A stretch of 21,864 nt of DNA from JBDSLU01 sp039916225 (GTDB lineage: Bacteria > Acidobacteriota > Vicinamibacteria > Vicinamibacterales > Vicinamibacteraceae): NCBI GenBank assembly GCA_039916225.1, contig JBDSLU010000369.1:1-21864 (forward strand). Direction: 5' to 3'. Numbering within the stretch: position 1 is the stretch's first letter; the number at the start of each line of letters is the position of its first letter. Made by a program: the position numbers and the translations under genes. Shown in pieces: positions 1-7,645 of this stretch. The notes beneath the pieces were generated by a model. The model ran no database searches. It was not told the DNA's origin and saw nothing but the letters and a program-made list of their open reading frames with translations.

Positions 1-696
1 CGCCAGGGCCACCGCCGCCCCGCCGCTGCTGCCACCGCAGGTCTTCGACAGGTCGTAGGGATTGTGCGTCGCTCCGAAGACCGTGTTGAAGGTGTGCGAG
101 CCGGCCCCGAATTCCGGCGTGTTGGTCTTGCCCAGGGTGATGGCGCCGGCGGCGCGAATCCGCGTGACGATCGGCGCGTCCTGGGTCGGCACGGTGCCGC
201 GGTAGAACGGCGACCCCTGAGTGGTGCGGATGCCGGCGGTCGCCACCAGATCCTTGTGGGCGATGGGCAGGCCGTGCAGCACGCCGAGCGGGCCATTGCG
301 CGCGATCGCCTCGTCGGCCCGCGCCGCATCGGCCACGGCGCGCTCGGCGACCAGCGTGACGATGGCGTTGACCGTGGGGTTGACGCGCTCGATGCGAGCC
401 AGGTGGGCGGCCATCACCTCGCGCGCCGACACCTGCTTGGTACGCAGGCGCGCCGCCAGATCGACCGCGCTCATCCGCGTCAGTTCGTCGGACGGATCGG
501 CGCCACCCGACACGGGCGAGGCAGACCCCGGCGCGGGGGCGCCGGTCGGCGGCGACTGAGCGCCGGCCGCAGGGAGGGTCTCGCTCAAGACGCCACCCAT
601 GGCCGCAGCCCCGAGGACGCGGGTGAACGCCCGCCGGCTGAGACCGTCGGTCGGCACCGCAGTGGCCCGTCGGCGTTCCTGTTCCCCGTCATCCAC
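1..696 (-). CDS. Amidase-signature family enzyme, Tat-exported, N-terminal part (runs off left edge)
   Basis: The 232 visible codons form the N-terminal half of an amidase-signature hydrolase, a family that hydrolyses amide bonds with a Ser-cisSer-Lys triad. Visible: the catalytic lysine K148 in IAHKDL and the glycine/serine block CGGSSGG at 220-226 that carries the cis-serine. The nucleophilic serine expected about 20 residues further on lies outside the window. The N-terminus holds a twin-arginine signal, SRRAF at 20-24, followed by a hydrophobic stretch and an AGAQ-like cleavage region, then a Pro/Ala/Ser-rich linker to about residue 68. So it probably acts outside the cytoplasm. GTG at 696 is chosen because GAGGAG lies 5 bases upstream and because the next in-frame ATG would remove the Tat motif. 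It lies downstream of the nrdJ tail remnant on the same strand and after a terminator, so it is probably a separate transcript. Substrate unknown. Third codon positions are strongly GC-rich, unlike the island genes. Confidence 0.9.
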   Translation of the reverse strand, partial: MDDGEQERRRATAVPTDGLSRRAFTRVLGAAAMGGVLSETLPAAGAQSPPTGAPAPGSASPVSGGADPSDELTRMSAVDLAARLRTKQVSAREVMAAHLARIERVNPTVNAIVTLVAERAVADAARADEAIARNGPLGVLHGLPIAHKDLVATAGIRTTQGSPFYRGTVPTQDAPIVTRIRAAGAITLGKTNTPEFGAGSHTFNTVFGATHNPYDLSKTCGGSSGGAAVALA

Positions 697-719
697 TGGA
701 TCTCCTCAGCCACCGGCTG

Positions 720-756
720 GAAAAGACGAAGGGCCGGGGGACGTGCCCCCGGCCCT
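720..756 (-). terminator. Rho-independent terminator downstream of the nrdJ tail copy
   Basis: Bases 730-740 and 746-756 form a perfect 11-bp GC-rich stem around a 5-base loop (ACGTG). On the minus strand the stem is followed by TTCGTCTTTT. It starts 44 bases after the stop codon of the nrdJ tail remnant and ends before the amidase start, so it is probably the original nrdJ terminator. The hairpin after the intact nrdJ (9913-9930) is much weaker and has no T-run. Confidence 0.7.
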
Positions 757-799
757 GTCGACGAACGGTGTGACCCGAACGGTCGAGCGACGGCGCGAA

Positions 800-1009
800 C
801 TACGCGCAGCCGCTCGTCGTGCCGCAGTTGGCGCACTTGTAGCACGCGCCGCTGCGCACCATGATCGACCCGCAGGTCGAGCACGGCGGGGCGTCTTCCT
901 GGTTCTGCATCGCCGCGAACGCCGCCCGCATGGGCGCCGGCTTGGCCGCGGACGCGCCGGACGCCGCCAGGGGCCCTGCTCCTTGCAGAGGCAGCGTCGC
1001 CTGGGTCAT
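800..1009 (-). pseudogene. Detached copy of the nrdJ C-terminal tail (69 codons, six cysteines kept)
   Basis: This 69-codon reading frame aligns without gaps to residues 888-956 of the intact NrdJ encoded at 9957-12827. The last 42 residues are identical. The first 27 match at 16 positions, and their codons differ mostly at synonymous sites. All six tail cysteines remain (43, 46, 56, 59, 62, 68). In class II reductases this tail is thought to re-reduce the active-site disulfide. There is no catalytic body and no clear ribosome binding site at ATG 1009. The frame stays open upstream to 1102 but loses similarity to nrdJ just above 1024. It ends in TAG where the intact gene ends in TGA. The best reading is a remnant left by integration at the nrdJ 3' end. 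A translated small protein that acts in trans on the reductase cannot be excluded. Confidence 0.75.
804..929 (-). repeat. Left direct repeat, nrdJ 3' end (att-like)
   Basis: These 126 bases match 9961-10086 in the same orientation with a single difference (C at 869, G at 10026). Identity stops abruptly one base inside the last alanine codon (GCG here, GCC in the intact gene), next to different stop codons. On the other side it gives way to diverged but alignable nrdJ sequence, about 74% identical over the 42 bases starting at 1009. Confidence 0.9.
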
Positions 1010-1283
1010 GGCGCTGTCGCCCAATGTTAGCACTCGGTGTCCATGTCGACCGCGTCGAAGCTTCATGGCATGCAGATCACGCGGGCGACACGTGGACTGC
1101 ACATCCCGATCGTCGATTCCATCGCGGCCACGCGGCTCTGGTCGCCAACGGCGAACGATGTTGCGGGCGCGGCCGCGCTTCCGCGTCTTCCCGCGGATGG
1201 CGTCCCCGACGCCAGCCGGACCTGTTCGACGTCAGGAGTGCGAGCGAGGAGCGGCTGCGACCCGGCCGCCCTCCTTGTCGCGT
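1010..1283. other. Intergenic stretch without a recognised gene
   Basis: I find no convincing gene here. Short plus-strand frames have no recognisable motif or start signal. The one notable structure is a perfect 7-bp stem at 1198-1204 with 1208-1214 around CCC. It lies about 70 bases past the stop of the ricin-lectin gene and could be a weak transcription stop, but it has no T-run. Confidence 0.5.
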
Positions 1284-2861
1284 TCAGGGGTTTCCGAACC
1301 CAACGGATCGCGACAGATAGCGCCATGTGTTCTTTATGATCGACAGGTCCAGCCCCCCGACGATGATGCCTCCTTGCAGGCAGGGATTCGCGATCAGGTT
1401 GCCATTGCTGTCGAGGTACTCGAAGTACCGGCTGGAACCGCTCCATGGCCAGACGGCGACCACCCTCGGCTCGGCCAGGGCGGCCGTCAAGTAAAACGAC
1501 GAGCGCGCGGCTTCGTCGATCTGCCACTGGGTCTGCACGGCATTGATCGCGGTCGTGATGTCACAGGTCGGCCATTGCGAGATCGGCGTGAAGTCGACGT
1601 GCGCTGATGGCACGACGATGAGCTTCTGATGCGACCGTAGGGCGTACTTCTGGTCCGCGAACAGACCGAGCCAGGGGGTGACTCCAGGGGCCGGGCCGTT
1701 ACAGTCGGCGAACGGGCCATAGCAGTCGAAGCCCACCCAGTCGACAACCGCCGGCTGCTGGATGGCCGCGGTCCCATATGCTTCCACGACGGCGAACGGA
1801 ATGCTCGCGTCCTGGGGATAAACGGTGACGCCGGAGCACAAGGTCGACTGGCCCTTCAGAACCTCGCCGACGGTCTGCACGATGGTCAGACTATCAGCGG
1901 TGTTCCATCCGTTGAGTGACAGGTTCCAAAGTGGCTCATCCAAATAGAACGCAGCCACGTATTGCATGGACTGGGACAAGGTGCCACGCTGCTGCGACCA
2001 GTGCTGGCAAATGTCCGTTCGCAAGCCGCCGTCGGTCCCGTGGTTCGCAAACAGGCCCGTGGCGTCGCACAAGACGGGTCCAAGTGCCGGGTTGCACCCG
2101 ACGTCCGCGTGCTTCGGCTTGTAAGTCACCATGTCGACGATGGCGAGGTTGGCTTTGATGCCATAGGGGGCCGCGGCGGCGGCCTGTGAGAGCGACCCCG
2201 GCGTGTACACGATCATGTTCGCGTGGTCGTTGACCAGCGTGGGCGCAATGGCCTCGCCGTACCAGCCGAAGTACTTGACGTGGCCGACAGTCGTTCGCGA
2301 CGTGACCGGGACAATTTGCCAATCCTGGTTGTTCTGGCCCGGAGGGCCGCACGTCCATTGCTGGACGTCCTGACCGGCCAGGAGGGACGCATAAGGCACG
2401 TCAAGACATTGGGTGCCACTCGAATACGCACTCGTGATTCGGTAGTAGCCCGGCGTCAATGCCGCACTCACGTCGAAGACCTGGTTGGCCTGGTTCGACA
2501 GCAGATTGCATGTGTACTGCTGGAAGGGCGCGCCGTTGCCATTCTGGAAGCCGAGCACATCGAGGCACTTGGCGCTCACGGCCGAGACGAGTCGGTAGGT
2601 GCCGTTTCCCGTCGGCACGACGCTCCAGAGTTGGTTCTCCTGAGGCGTCGACGGATTGCAGGTGTACTGCTGGATACGGGCGCTGTCATAGGGCGAAGCG
2701 TTCTCGACGTCGAGGCATAGGTTGTATCCGGCCTGCACAGCGTGTCGAGGTTTGATGTGGAAGTAGGACGCCGCTGAGAACTGCGCTGAAGCCGCTGCGG
2801 GTAGAGCAACGGTGGCGATCACGCTCGTAACGAATAGGCGGAACGATAGACGAAGCTTCAT
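1284..2861 (-). CDS. Secreted ricin-type beta-trefoil lectin fused to a TIM-barrel-like (glycosidase-like) domain
   Basis: A 525-residue exported protein. ATG 2861 is chosen because GGAG sits just upstream and it opens directly on a signal peptide (cleavage near ASA-Q, about residue 26). A start 26 codons upstream would bury the signal. Residues about 35-185 form three ricin-B subdomains, each with a CLDV-type motif and an NQ-x-W/F motif (NQLW, NQVF, NQDW), which suggests carbohydrate binding. Residues about 190-520 alternate short hydrophobic strands and helices like a (beta/alpha)8 barrel. FYLDEP, with D308 and E309, ends a central strand where retaining glycoside hydrolases place their acid/base. 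I cannot assign a GH family, so catalysis is inference. It is transcribed divergently from the large repeat protein. Codon use is much less GC-biased than in flanking chromosomal genes. Confidence 0.8.
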   Translation of the reverse strand: MKLRLSFRLFVTSVIATVALPAAASAQFSAASYFHIKPRHAVQAGYNLCLDVENASPYDSARIQQYTCNPSTPQENQLWSVVPTGNGTYRLVSAVSAKCLDVLGFQNGNGAPFQQYTCNLLSNQANQVFDVSAALTPGYYRITSAYSSGTQCLDVPYASLLAGQDVQQWTCGPPGQNNQDWQIVPVTSRTTVGHVKYFGWYGEAIAPTLVNDHANMIVYTPGSLSQAAAAAPYGIKANLAIVDMVTYKPKHADVGCNPALGPVLCDATGLFANHGTDGGLRTDICQHWSQQRGTLSQSMQYVAAFYLDEPLWNLSLNGWNTADSLTIVQTVGEVLKGQSTLCSGVTVYPQDASIPFAVVEAYGTAAIQQPAVVDWVGFDCYGPFADCNGPAPGVTPWLGLFADQKYALRSHQKLIVVPSAHVDFTPISQWPTCDITTAINAVQTQWQIDEAARSSFYLTAALAEPRVVAVWPWSGSSRYFEYLDSNGNLIANPCLQGGIIVGGLDLSIIKNTWRYLSRSVGFGNP

Positions 2862-3020
2862 GGCTCTCCATTCGACGCGGCGCACAAATGCCTCGGGTCG
2901 TCCGAGGGGGGCGGACGGGCAGCGGCGGCGCGGTGACACAGTCTAGTACGTGGCGCCACTCTCATTGACATCAAATCGTGTTGAGGCGTCAGTCGACGGA
3001 CCACGGCGCTCGCCCATGAC

Positions 3021-3036
3021 GCTTTTGTAATGCCAA
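3021..3036 (-). promoter_or_regulatory. Sigma-54-like -24/-12 element upstream of the ricin-lectin gene
   Basis: Read on the minus strand the site is TTGGCA, then 8 bases, then GC, giving the invariant GG-N10-GC spacing of sigma-54 promoters. The -24 half is a full match; the -12 half reads AAGC instead of TTGC. Transcription would start near 3010, leaving about a 150-base leader. This is only a motif match, though an NtrC-type activator is encoded in this window. Confidence 0.25.
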
Positions 3037-3068
3037 TCCCGCTTGTGTGATCGCGATCTCCGCGCAGC

Positions 3069-3091
3069 CAGTACGCAGAAACTGCGTACTG
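3069..3091. repeat. Perfect 10-bp inverted repeat with AAA spacer
   Basis: Arms CAGTACGCAG and CTGCGTACTG are exact reverse complements separated by AAA. There is no T-run on either strand, so a terminator is unlikely. The position, in a divergent promoter region about 70 bases upstream of the predicted sigma-54 start, fits an operator or an enhancer site for a dimeric activator. Confidence 0.6.
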
Positions 3092-3258
3092 CGATCATCA
3101 GGGCGAGAAGCTATTGACAGCGCGAACTTCGATCGACGATTGTGTCCGCGTCGTTGCCCTTCGGCATTTGACAGAGCCAGCAAGAGAACTCGTTCCGGCT
3201 TCGTTGCCGGATGCCTACGTGTCGCCGCGGCGCCCACTCGTGCGCCAAGGGAGGATTC

Positions 3259-6200
3259 GTGCTTCGAGATCCGCAACACCATATGGGGCTCATCCCCGTG
3301 CTGCTGGCGACCGTTCTCCTCGTCATGCTCTCGACCGCAGGGGCCTTCGCGCAGGCGCAAACGCGCTGGTATTTTCCCGAGGGCGCGACTGGGCCAGCAT
3401 TCGAAGAGTTCATCCTCCTTGCAAATCCGACGTCGACGCCGGCGAACGTGCGTCTGACGTTCCTCAAGGGCGACGGTAGTCCGCAGGCAGTCGATACGAT
3501 CGTCGAGCCGACCAGCCGGCGGACGATCTGCGTGAATCAGCTACCTGGCCTGGAATTGAATGGCGAGGTCTCCGTCATAGTGGACTCTTTGAACGGCGTT
3601 CCCGTTGTTGCGGAACGGACGATGTACTGGCTGGGTGCCGATCGCCGGGGTGGTCACAACGCCACAGGCATGGCCGCGCCTGCCACGACTTGGTACTTGG
3701 CCGAGGGCGCCACGGGCTTCTTCGAAACCTACGTGCTGCTCTCGAACCCCGGCGGGTCGAGCGTTACGGCGGTGCTCAGCTTCCAGCGGGAGGATGGCCT
3801 GAACGTTGGCCATGTGCAGGTCGTCCCGGCCAACAGCCGCCGAACGGTCGCTGTCAGCAGCGTCCCGGGGATGGGGCCAAACTTGGCGTTTGCGACGCAA
3901 ATCACCTCGACCGGTCCGATCCTCGTTGAACGGGCCATGTATTGGCTGGGATTCGCTGGCGGGCATGCCGCCAGCGCAATCGCGACTCCGTCTACCACTT
4001 GGCATTTCGCTGAGGGGTTCACCGCCGGCGACTACCAGACCTTCGTCCTACTTGGCAACCCCAACAACGCAACAGCCGCCGTCACCGCTCGTTTTATGAG
4101 AGATGACGGCGTCGTGGTTGCCCGCAACTATTCGATACCGGCCCGGTCTCGCTTGACGATCCACGCGAACTCCGTGCCCGAGCTGTTGTCTGCAGCCTTC
4201 GCAACGTCTGTCCAGTCCACTCTGCCGATCGTCGCCGAGCGCGCAACGTATTGGGGCGGGTTCCAGGAAGGCAACGTCGTCGCCGGCGAGCCGGCCCTGC
4301 AGCCGCGATGGGGGTTCGCCGAAGGGATGGCTGGCACGGTGGACGGACTCCCCTACGAGACGTTCTTCCTGTTCTCGAACCCATCGACGTCGCCCATCAC
4401 CGTAACAGGAACGTTCTATCGTGAAGATGGGACCGGTATGGTCCTGCCGATCACGGTGGGTGCGCAGTCACGCGCCACCCTATTCGGCGCTACGGTCCCC
4501 GGGATGTTCGACCAGCGCTTCGCCGCGTTTTTCGAATCGTCCACGCCGTTCCTAGTAGAGCGGGCCGTGTACTGGGGCGCAAACCGCTTCGGCGGCCACG
4601 GTAGCGCGGGCGTCCCATGGACTGGGACGATCCAGGCGCCCCCGGGCCTTGCCGGACCGACGATCACCCCGGCGGGAGGCACATTCAGCGCGGAACCAGG
4701 CGTCCAGCTCACCAGCGCTGTTCCAGGCACGATCCGCTACACGCTCGACGGCAGCGACCCGACGTCGGGTTCCGCAGCATACGGCGGTCCGCTCACGATC
4801 ACCCACACTGCCACGCTGCGCGCTCGTACGTTCTTCGCAAACGGCGCCTCGAGCCAGGTCTCGTCTGCGACATTCAACCTACAGGTCGACGCGCCTGCGA
4901 TCAGCCCGCCCTCCGGCACCTACACCGGGGGCCAACCGGTGACGATCCACGTCCCGCCGAACGCGACCGTCCGCTATACGACGAATGGGGCGACCCCCAC
5001 CGAGACCTCGCCGCTCTATGCGGGCCCGCTCGCGTACTCGGGGCAGCAGATACAACTGCGGGCCCGGGCCCTCCGGACGGGATGGACGCCGAGCCTCGTC
5101 GCGGCAGCGGACTTCACCTTCACGCACGGGACGGTGGCGATGCCGGTGCCAACCCCGGGGGCCGGCCTCTATGCTCCTGGGCAGAATGTGAACCTGAGCA
5201 TTCCGCCGGGTTCCCTTGTCCACTACACACTGGACGGCTCCGAGCCGACAGAGGCGTCGCCGACTTACCACGGATTGCCGATTACGCTTCAGGAACCGGC
5301 GACCCTTCGGGCCCGCGCATTCGCCCAGAGCTTCACACCGAGTGCGATACTCACGGCTGCCTATCAAATGCGTGTCGCGGCGCCCACGATGACGCCGAAC
5401 GGCGGTAGCTTCACCTCGAGCACCCTCGTCCAATTCAACACTGCAACCGCCACCGCCGTGATGCGGTACACCTTGGATGGCGAGGACCCGACGGCCAGTT
5501 CGCCCCAAGCCACTTCGCTCGTCGTCCCGCCCGATTCGACCGTCAAAGTGCAGGCGTTCCGGCCAGGATGGGAACCCAGCACTCTTGCGGCGGCCACGTT
5601 CGTTCACCCGTCGCCCCAGATCGCCTCGCCAGCAATCGTCCAATTGACCGGCGGCATCGGTCCGACCAGTCTCCAGCAGGCCGGCGGCGCGGTCCAGTTC
5701 TCGATTGGCAACGGCGGCATCGATCCGTCGACTGTTCAGATTGACGTCAACGGCGTCACCCGACCGACGGGCTCGGTGTCCGCCTCCGCCGGCCTCGTGA
5801 CTGCCAACGCCGCCCTTGTCGACGGCCGCAACGATGTCATTTTGGTAGGCCTCGATTTCAACGGCCTGCTGATCTACCAGGGTAGTACGTTGTGGGCGGG
5901 CAATCGCTCGCTCCAGGTCCAGGTCCGGACGCCTTCTGGCACTGCTATCGGCGGCGCCGTGATCTCAGCGGAACTGGTTGCCGAGCCCTCCGTCATCATG
6001 ACCGCTGTCACCAACGCATCGGGCATCGCCACGCTCCCTCGGCTGCCGGCAGCGCAGGCTGTGCGACTCACCATCCAGTCCACCAGCTACTTCGACAAGA
6101 CCACGGTAGTGCCCGCTGGCGTCGCCAGCGCGATCGTCGCACTCGACATTGACAACAACAACTTCGAAACGATCACTACGAACGGTTGGATCGTGCAGTC

Positions 6201-7638
6201 GACTTTGCCGGCCCTTCAGCCGCATATGGAAGCGCGGCGCCCCTGGGTCGATTGTGGGAGCTGTATCCCTCGCGGCGCGGTCCAGGCGGCACAACTCGCC
6301 GAGCCTTCACCCGCCAACGCCCTGGCCGGACCGGACTGGGACTTGATGGTGCAGACCTACAACACGCTTGTGCCACAAACCATCACGCGTTCCTTCGCGG
6401 CCCACGCGGGCACCCGCGCAGTCACCGTTCGATACCGCTTCGCCAGCTTCGAGGTGTTCTATTCGAATCCCGTCGCCGACGCTTTCCAGGTCCGCCTGCG
6501 ATCGTCGAGCGGCCAGACGTTGACGGACACGCAGACGGTATTCAGCCTGCTTCCCTTCTTCACGAATGGAGTCACCGCTTGGCGGACGCTGACCATTCCC
6601 GTTTCGTCGGACGGCGAGACGATCACGCTCGAGGCGTCGGTCACCAACAATGTCGATGCTGCGTTGGTGTCCTACGTCGAGGTCGACAAGCTGGAAGAGA
6701 GCCGCTATAGCGCCTCGGCAAGGCTCGTCGAGTATCGCGACCAGCCGCCACTTAACACCACAACCAACGAGCCGCTCGACTACCTGAGCGTATCGCCGCA
6801 CACGTATTGGAACTCGATGACGCGCGTTCGCGGTACGCTCACGCTGACGGGTCCGGAGAGCGACTCGGTGTCGGATGTCGAACTGCGGATCTATGAAGCG
6901 GAAGACTTGGAGCACCGCGCCACCGGCCGACTGCCGCTCGGCTTGCGCCCGTCGGTCCTGCGCAGCTTCGGGACGACGGGTCAAAACGCCGTGAGCACGG
7001 CTCAGCTACTCTTTGAGATTCCCGGAACGGAATTGGCTGACTTCGGTCAGACCACCGACGGCGAACTATTGCTGCGCCTGCGTGTGTCGTACGCGAGCGG
7101 GCGCCCGCCGCTCGAGACCACGATCCGATACGCACAGAAGCTCGTCCGCTATACGGGCGCCAATCGATACGGGGAGCGCGATGCCGACCCCTGTATCATT
7201 CCGCCGCCAAACGCTTGGATTCCCTATCCATGCGGGGGAGACGATTGGGCCCGGCCGTCGACATCCGCGACCTTAGCGCTGCCAGCGCTGAGCGGCTTCA
7301 ACTTTGGCGACTTCAGCAACATGAACGGGGGCAAGTTCCCGATACACACCAGCTTGGAGCATCAGCAGGGACGTGGCGTGGATGCTCAGTTCACCGATGC
7401 GGCCCTCACCCGCCGTGACCGGAATACTGCCGATGCGCTCATCACGCTGTTGAACAGCTCAGTAGGCCCGCGCGTCGTCAGGATCGGGGTGACGTTCACG
7501 GCAGCCATGCGGCAGCATCTGGAACAGGCACCCAATCTCGTCAACGGCCGACGGCCGCTGGACTACATAATGAATTGGCCGGGCCATGCCGATCACATTC
7601 ACATCGGGATCAACGGCAATGTGCCTTTGCGGCCGTGA
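3259..7638 (+). CDS. Large secreted multidomain protein with C-terminal LAS-type (M15/M74-like) metallopeptidase
   Basis: A 1459-residue exported protein. The GTG start at 3259 follows AAGGGAGG by 4 bases; an ATG 24 bases later would also keep the signal peptide (to about residue 32, AFAQ). Domain order: four repeats of about 90 residues (about 36-126, 145-231, 247-333, 350-440), each opening W-x-F/L-A/P-EG and closing VERxxYWxG, resembling DUF5719-type repeats. Next come four chitobiase C-terminal-like (CHB_HEX_C) repeats at about 468-781 with YTLDGSDPT-type signatures. Then a carboxypeptidase-regulatory-like segment (about 884-955), a beta-rich, lectin-like region (about 975-1150), and a C-terminal domain with HQQGRGVD (H1368, D1375) and HADHIHIG (H1446, H1448). 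These last are the H-x6-D and H-x-H zinc ligands of LAS peptidases, which cut peptidoglycan peptides. Wall or matrix hydrolysis is inferred. Codon use is atypical for the window. The next gene begins 7 bases downstream. Confidence 0.85.
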   Translation: MLRDPQHHMGLIPVLLATVLLVMLSTAGAFAQAQTRWYFPEGATGPAFEEFILLANPTSTPANVRLTFLKGDGSPQAVDTIVEPTSRRTICVNQLPGLELNGEVSVIVDSLNGVPVVAERTMYWLGADRRGGHNATGMAAPATTWYLAEGATGFFETYVLLSNPGGSSVTAVLSFQREDGLNVGHVQVVPANSRRTVAVSSVPGMGPNLAFATQITSTGPILVERAMYWLGFAGGHAASAIATPSTTWHFAEGFTAGDYQTFVLLGNPNNATAAVTARFMRDDGVVVARNYSIPARSRLTIHANSVPELLSAAFATSVQSTLPIVAERATYWGGFQEGNVVAGEPALQPRWGFAEGMAGTVDGLPYETFFLFSNPSTSPITVTGTFYREDGTGMVLPITVGAQSRATLFGATVPGMFDQRFAAFFESSTPFLVERAVYWGANRFGGHGSAGVPWTGTIQAPPGLAGPTITPAGGTFSAEPGVQLTSAVPGTIRYTLDGSDPTSGSAAYGGPLTITHTATLRARTFFANGASSQVSSATFNLQVDAPAISPPSGTYTGGQPVTIHVPPNATVRYTTNGATPTETSPLYAGPLAYSGQQIQLRARALRTGWTPSLVAAADFTFTHGTVAMPVPTPGAGLYAPGQNVNLSIPPGSLVHYTLDGSEPTEASPTYHGLPITLQEPATLRARAFAQSFTPSAILTAAYQMRVAAPTMTPNGGSFTSSTLVQFNTATATAVMRYTLDGEDPTASSPQATSLVVPPDSTVKVQAFRPGWEPSTLAAATFVHPSPQIASPAIVQLTGGIGPTSLQQAGGAVQFSIGNGGIDPSTVQIDVNGVTRPTGSVSASAGLVTANAALVDGRNDVILVGLDFNGLLIYQGSTLWAGNRSLQVQVRTPSGTAIGGAVISAELVAEPSVIMTAVTNASGIATLPRLPAAQAVRLTIQSTSYFDKTTVVPAGVASAIVALDIDNNNFETITTNGWIVQSTLPALQPHMEARRPWVDCGSCIPRGAVQAAQLAEPSPANALAGPDWDLMVQTYNTLVPQTITRSFAAHAGTRAVTVRYRFASFEVFYSNPVADAFQVRLRSSSGQTLTDTQTVFSLLPFFTNGVTAWRTLTIPVSSDGETITLEASVTNNVDAALVSYVEVDKLEESRYSASARLVEYRDQPPLNTTTNEPLDYLSVSPHTYWNSMTRVRGTLTLTGPESDSVSDVELRIYEAEDLEHRATGRLPLGLRPSVLRSFGTTGQNAVSTAQLLFEIPGTELADFGQTTDGELLLRLRVSYASGRPPLETTIRYAQKLVRYTGANRYGERDADPCIIPPPNAWIPYPCGGDDWARPSTSATLALPALSGFNFGDFSNMNGGKFPIHTSLEHQQGRGVDAQFTDAALTRRDRNTADALITLLNSSVGPRVVRIGVTFTAAMRQHLEQAPNLVNGRRPLDYIMNWPGHADHIHIGINGNVPLRP

Positions 7639-7645
7639 GGCGCTC

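Larger units (their letters stand above)
2862..3258. promoter_or_regulatory. Divergent intergenic control region between two secreted-protein genes
   Basis: This 397-base gap separates the ricin-lectin gene (minus) and the large repeat protein (plus). It holds a perfect inverted repeat (3069-3091), a minus-strand sigma-54-like element (3021-3036) and three exact TTGACA hexamers on the plus strand (2965-2970, 3114-3119, 3168-3173). Only the one at 3114 has even a weak -10 (GATTGT at 3138-3143, 18-bp spacing). A 6-bp stem around TTCGTT lies at 3194-3211. The plus-strand gene has a good Shine-Dalgarno, AAGGGAGG at 3247-3254. Confidence 0.45.

Noticed and set aside
1037..1339. Plus-strand frame of 100 codons between the nrdJ tail copy and the ricin-lectin gene
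   Set aside because: No recognisable motif, no good ribosome binding site, and it runs into the 3' end of the opposite gene. Considered and dropped as an island integrase or excisionase.
1056..2864. Shared 14-base string at 1056-1069 and 2851-2864, around an ATGAAGCTTCG start on the minus strand
   Set aside because: It contains the short palindrome AAGCTT, has no flanking similarity, and could occur by chance. Too short to support a duplication.
2965..3173. Three exact TTGACA hexamers as strong promoters of the large repeat protein
   Set aside because: None has a convincing -10 at 16-18 bases; the best (GATTGT after 3114-3119) matches only 3 of 6 positions, so no promoter feature was called.
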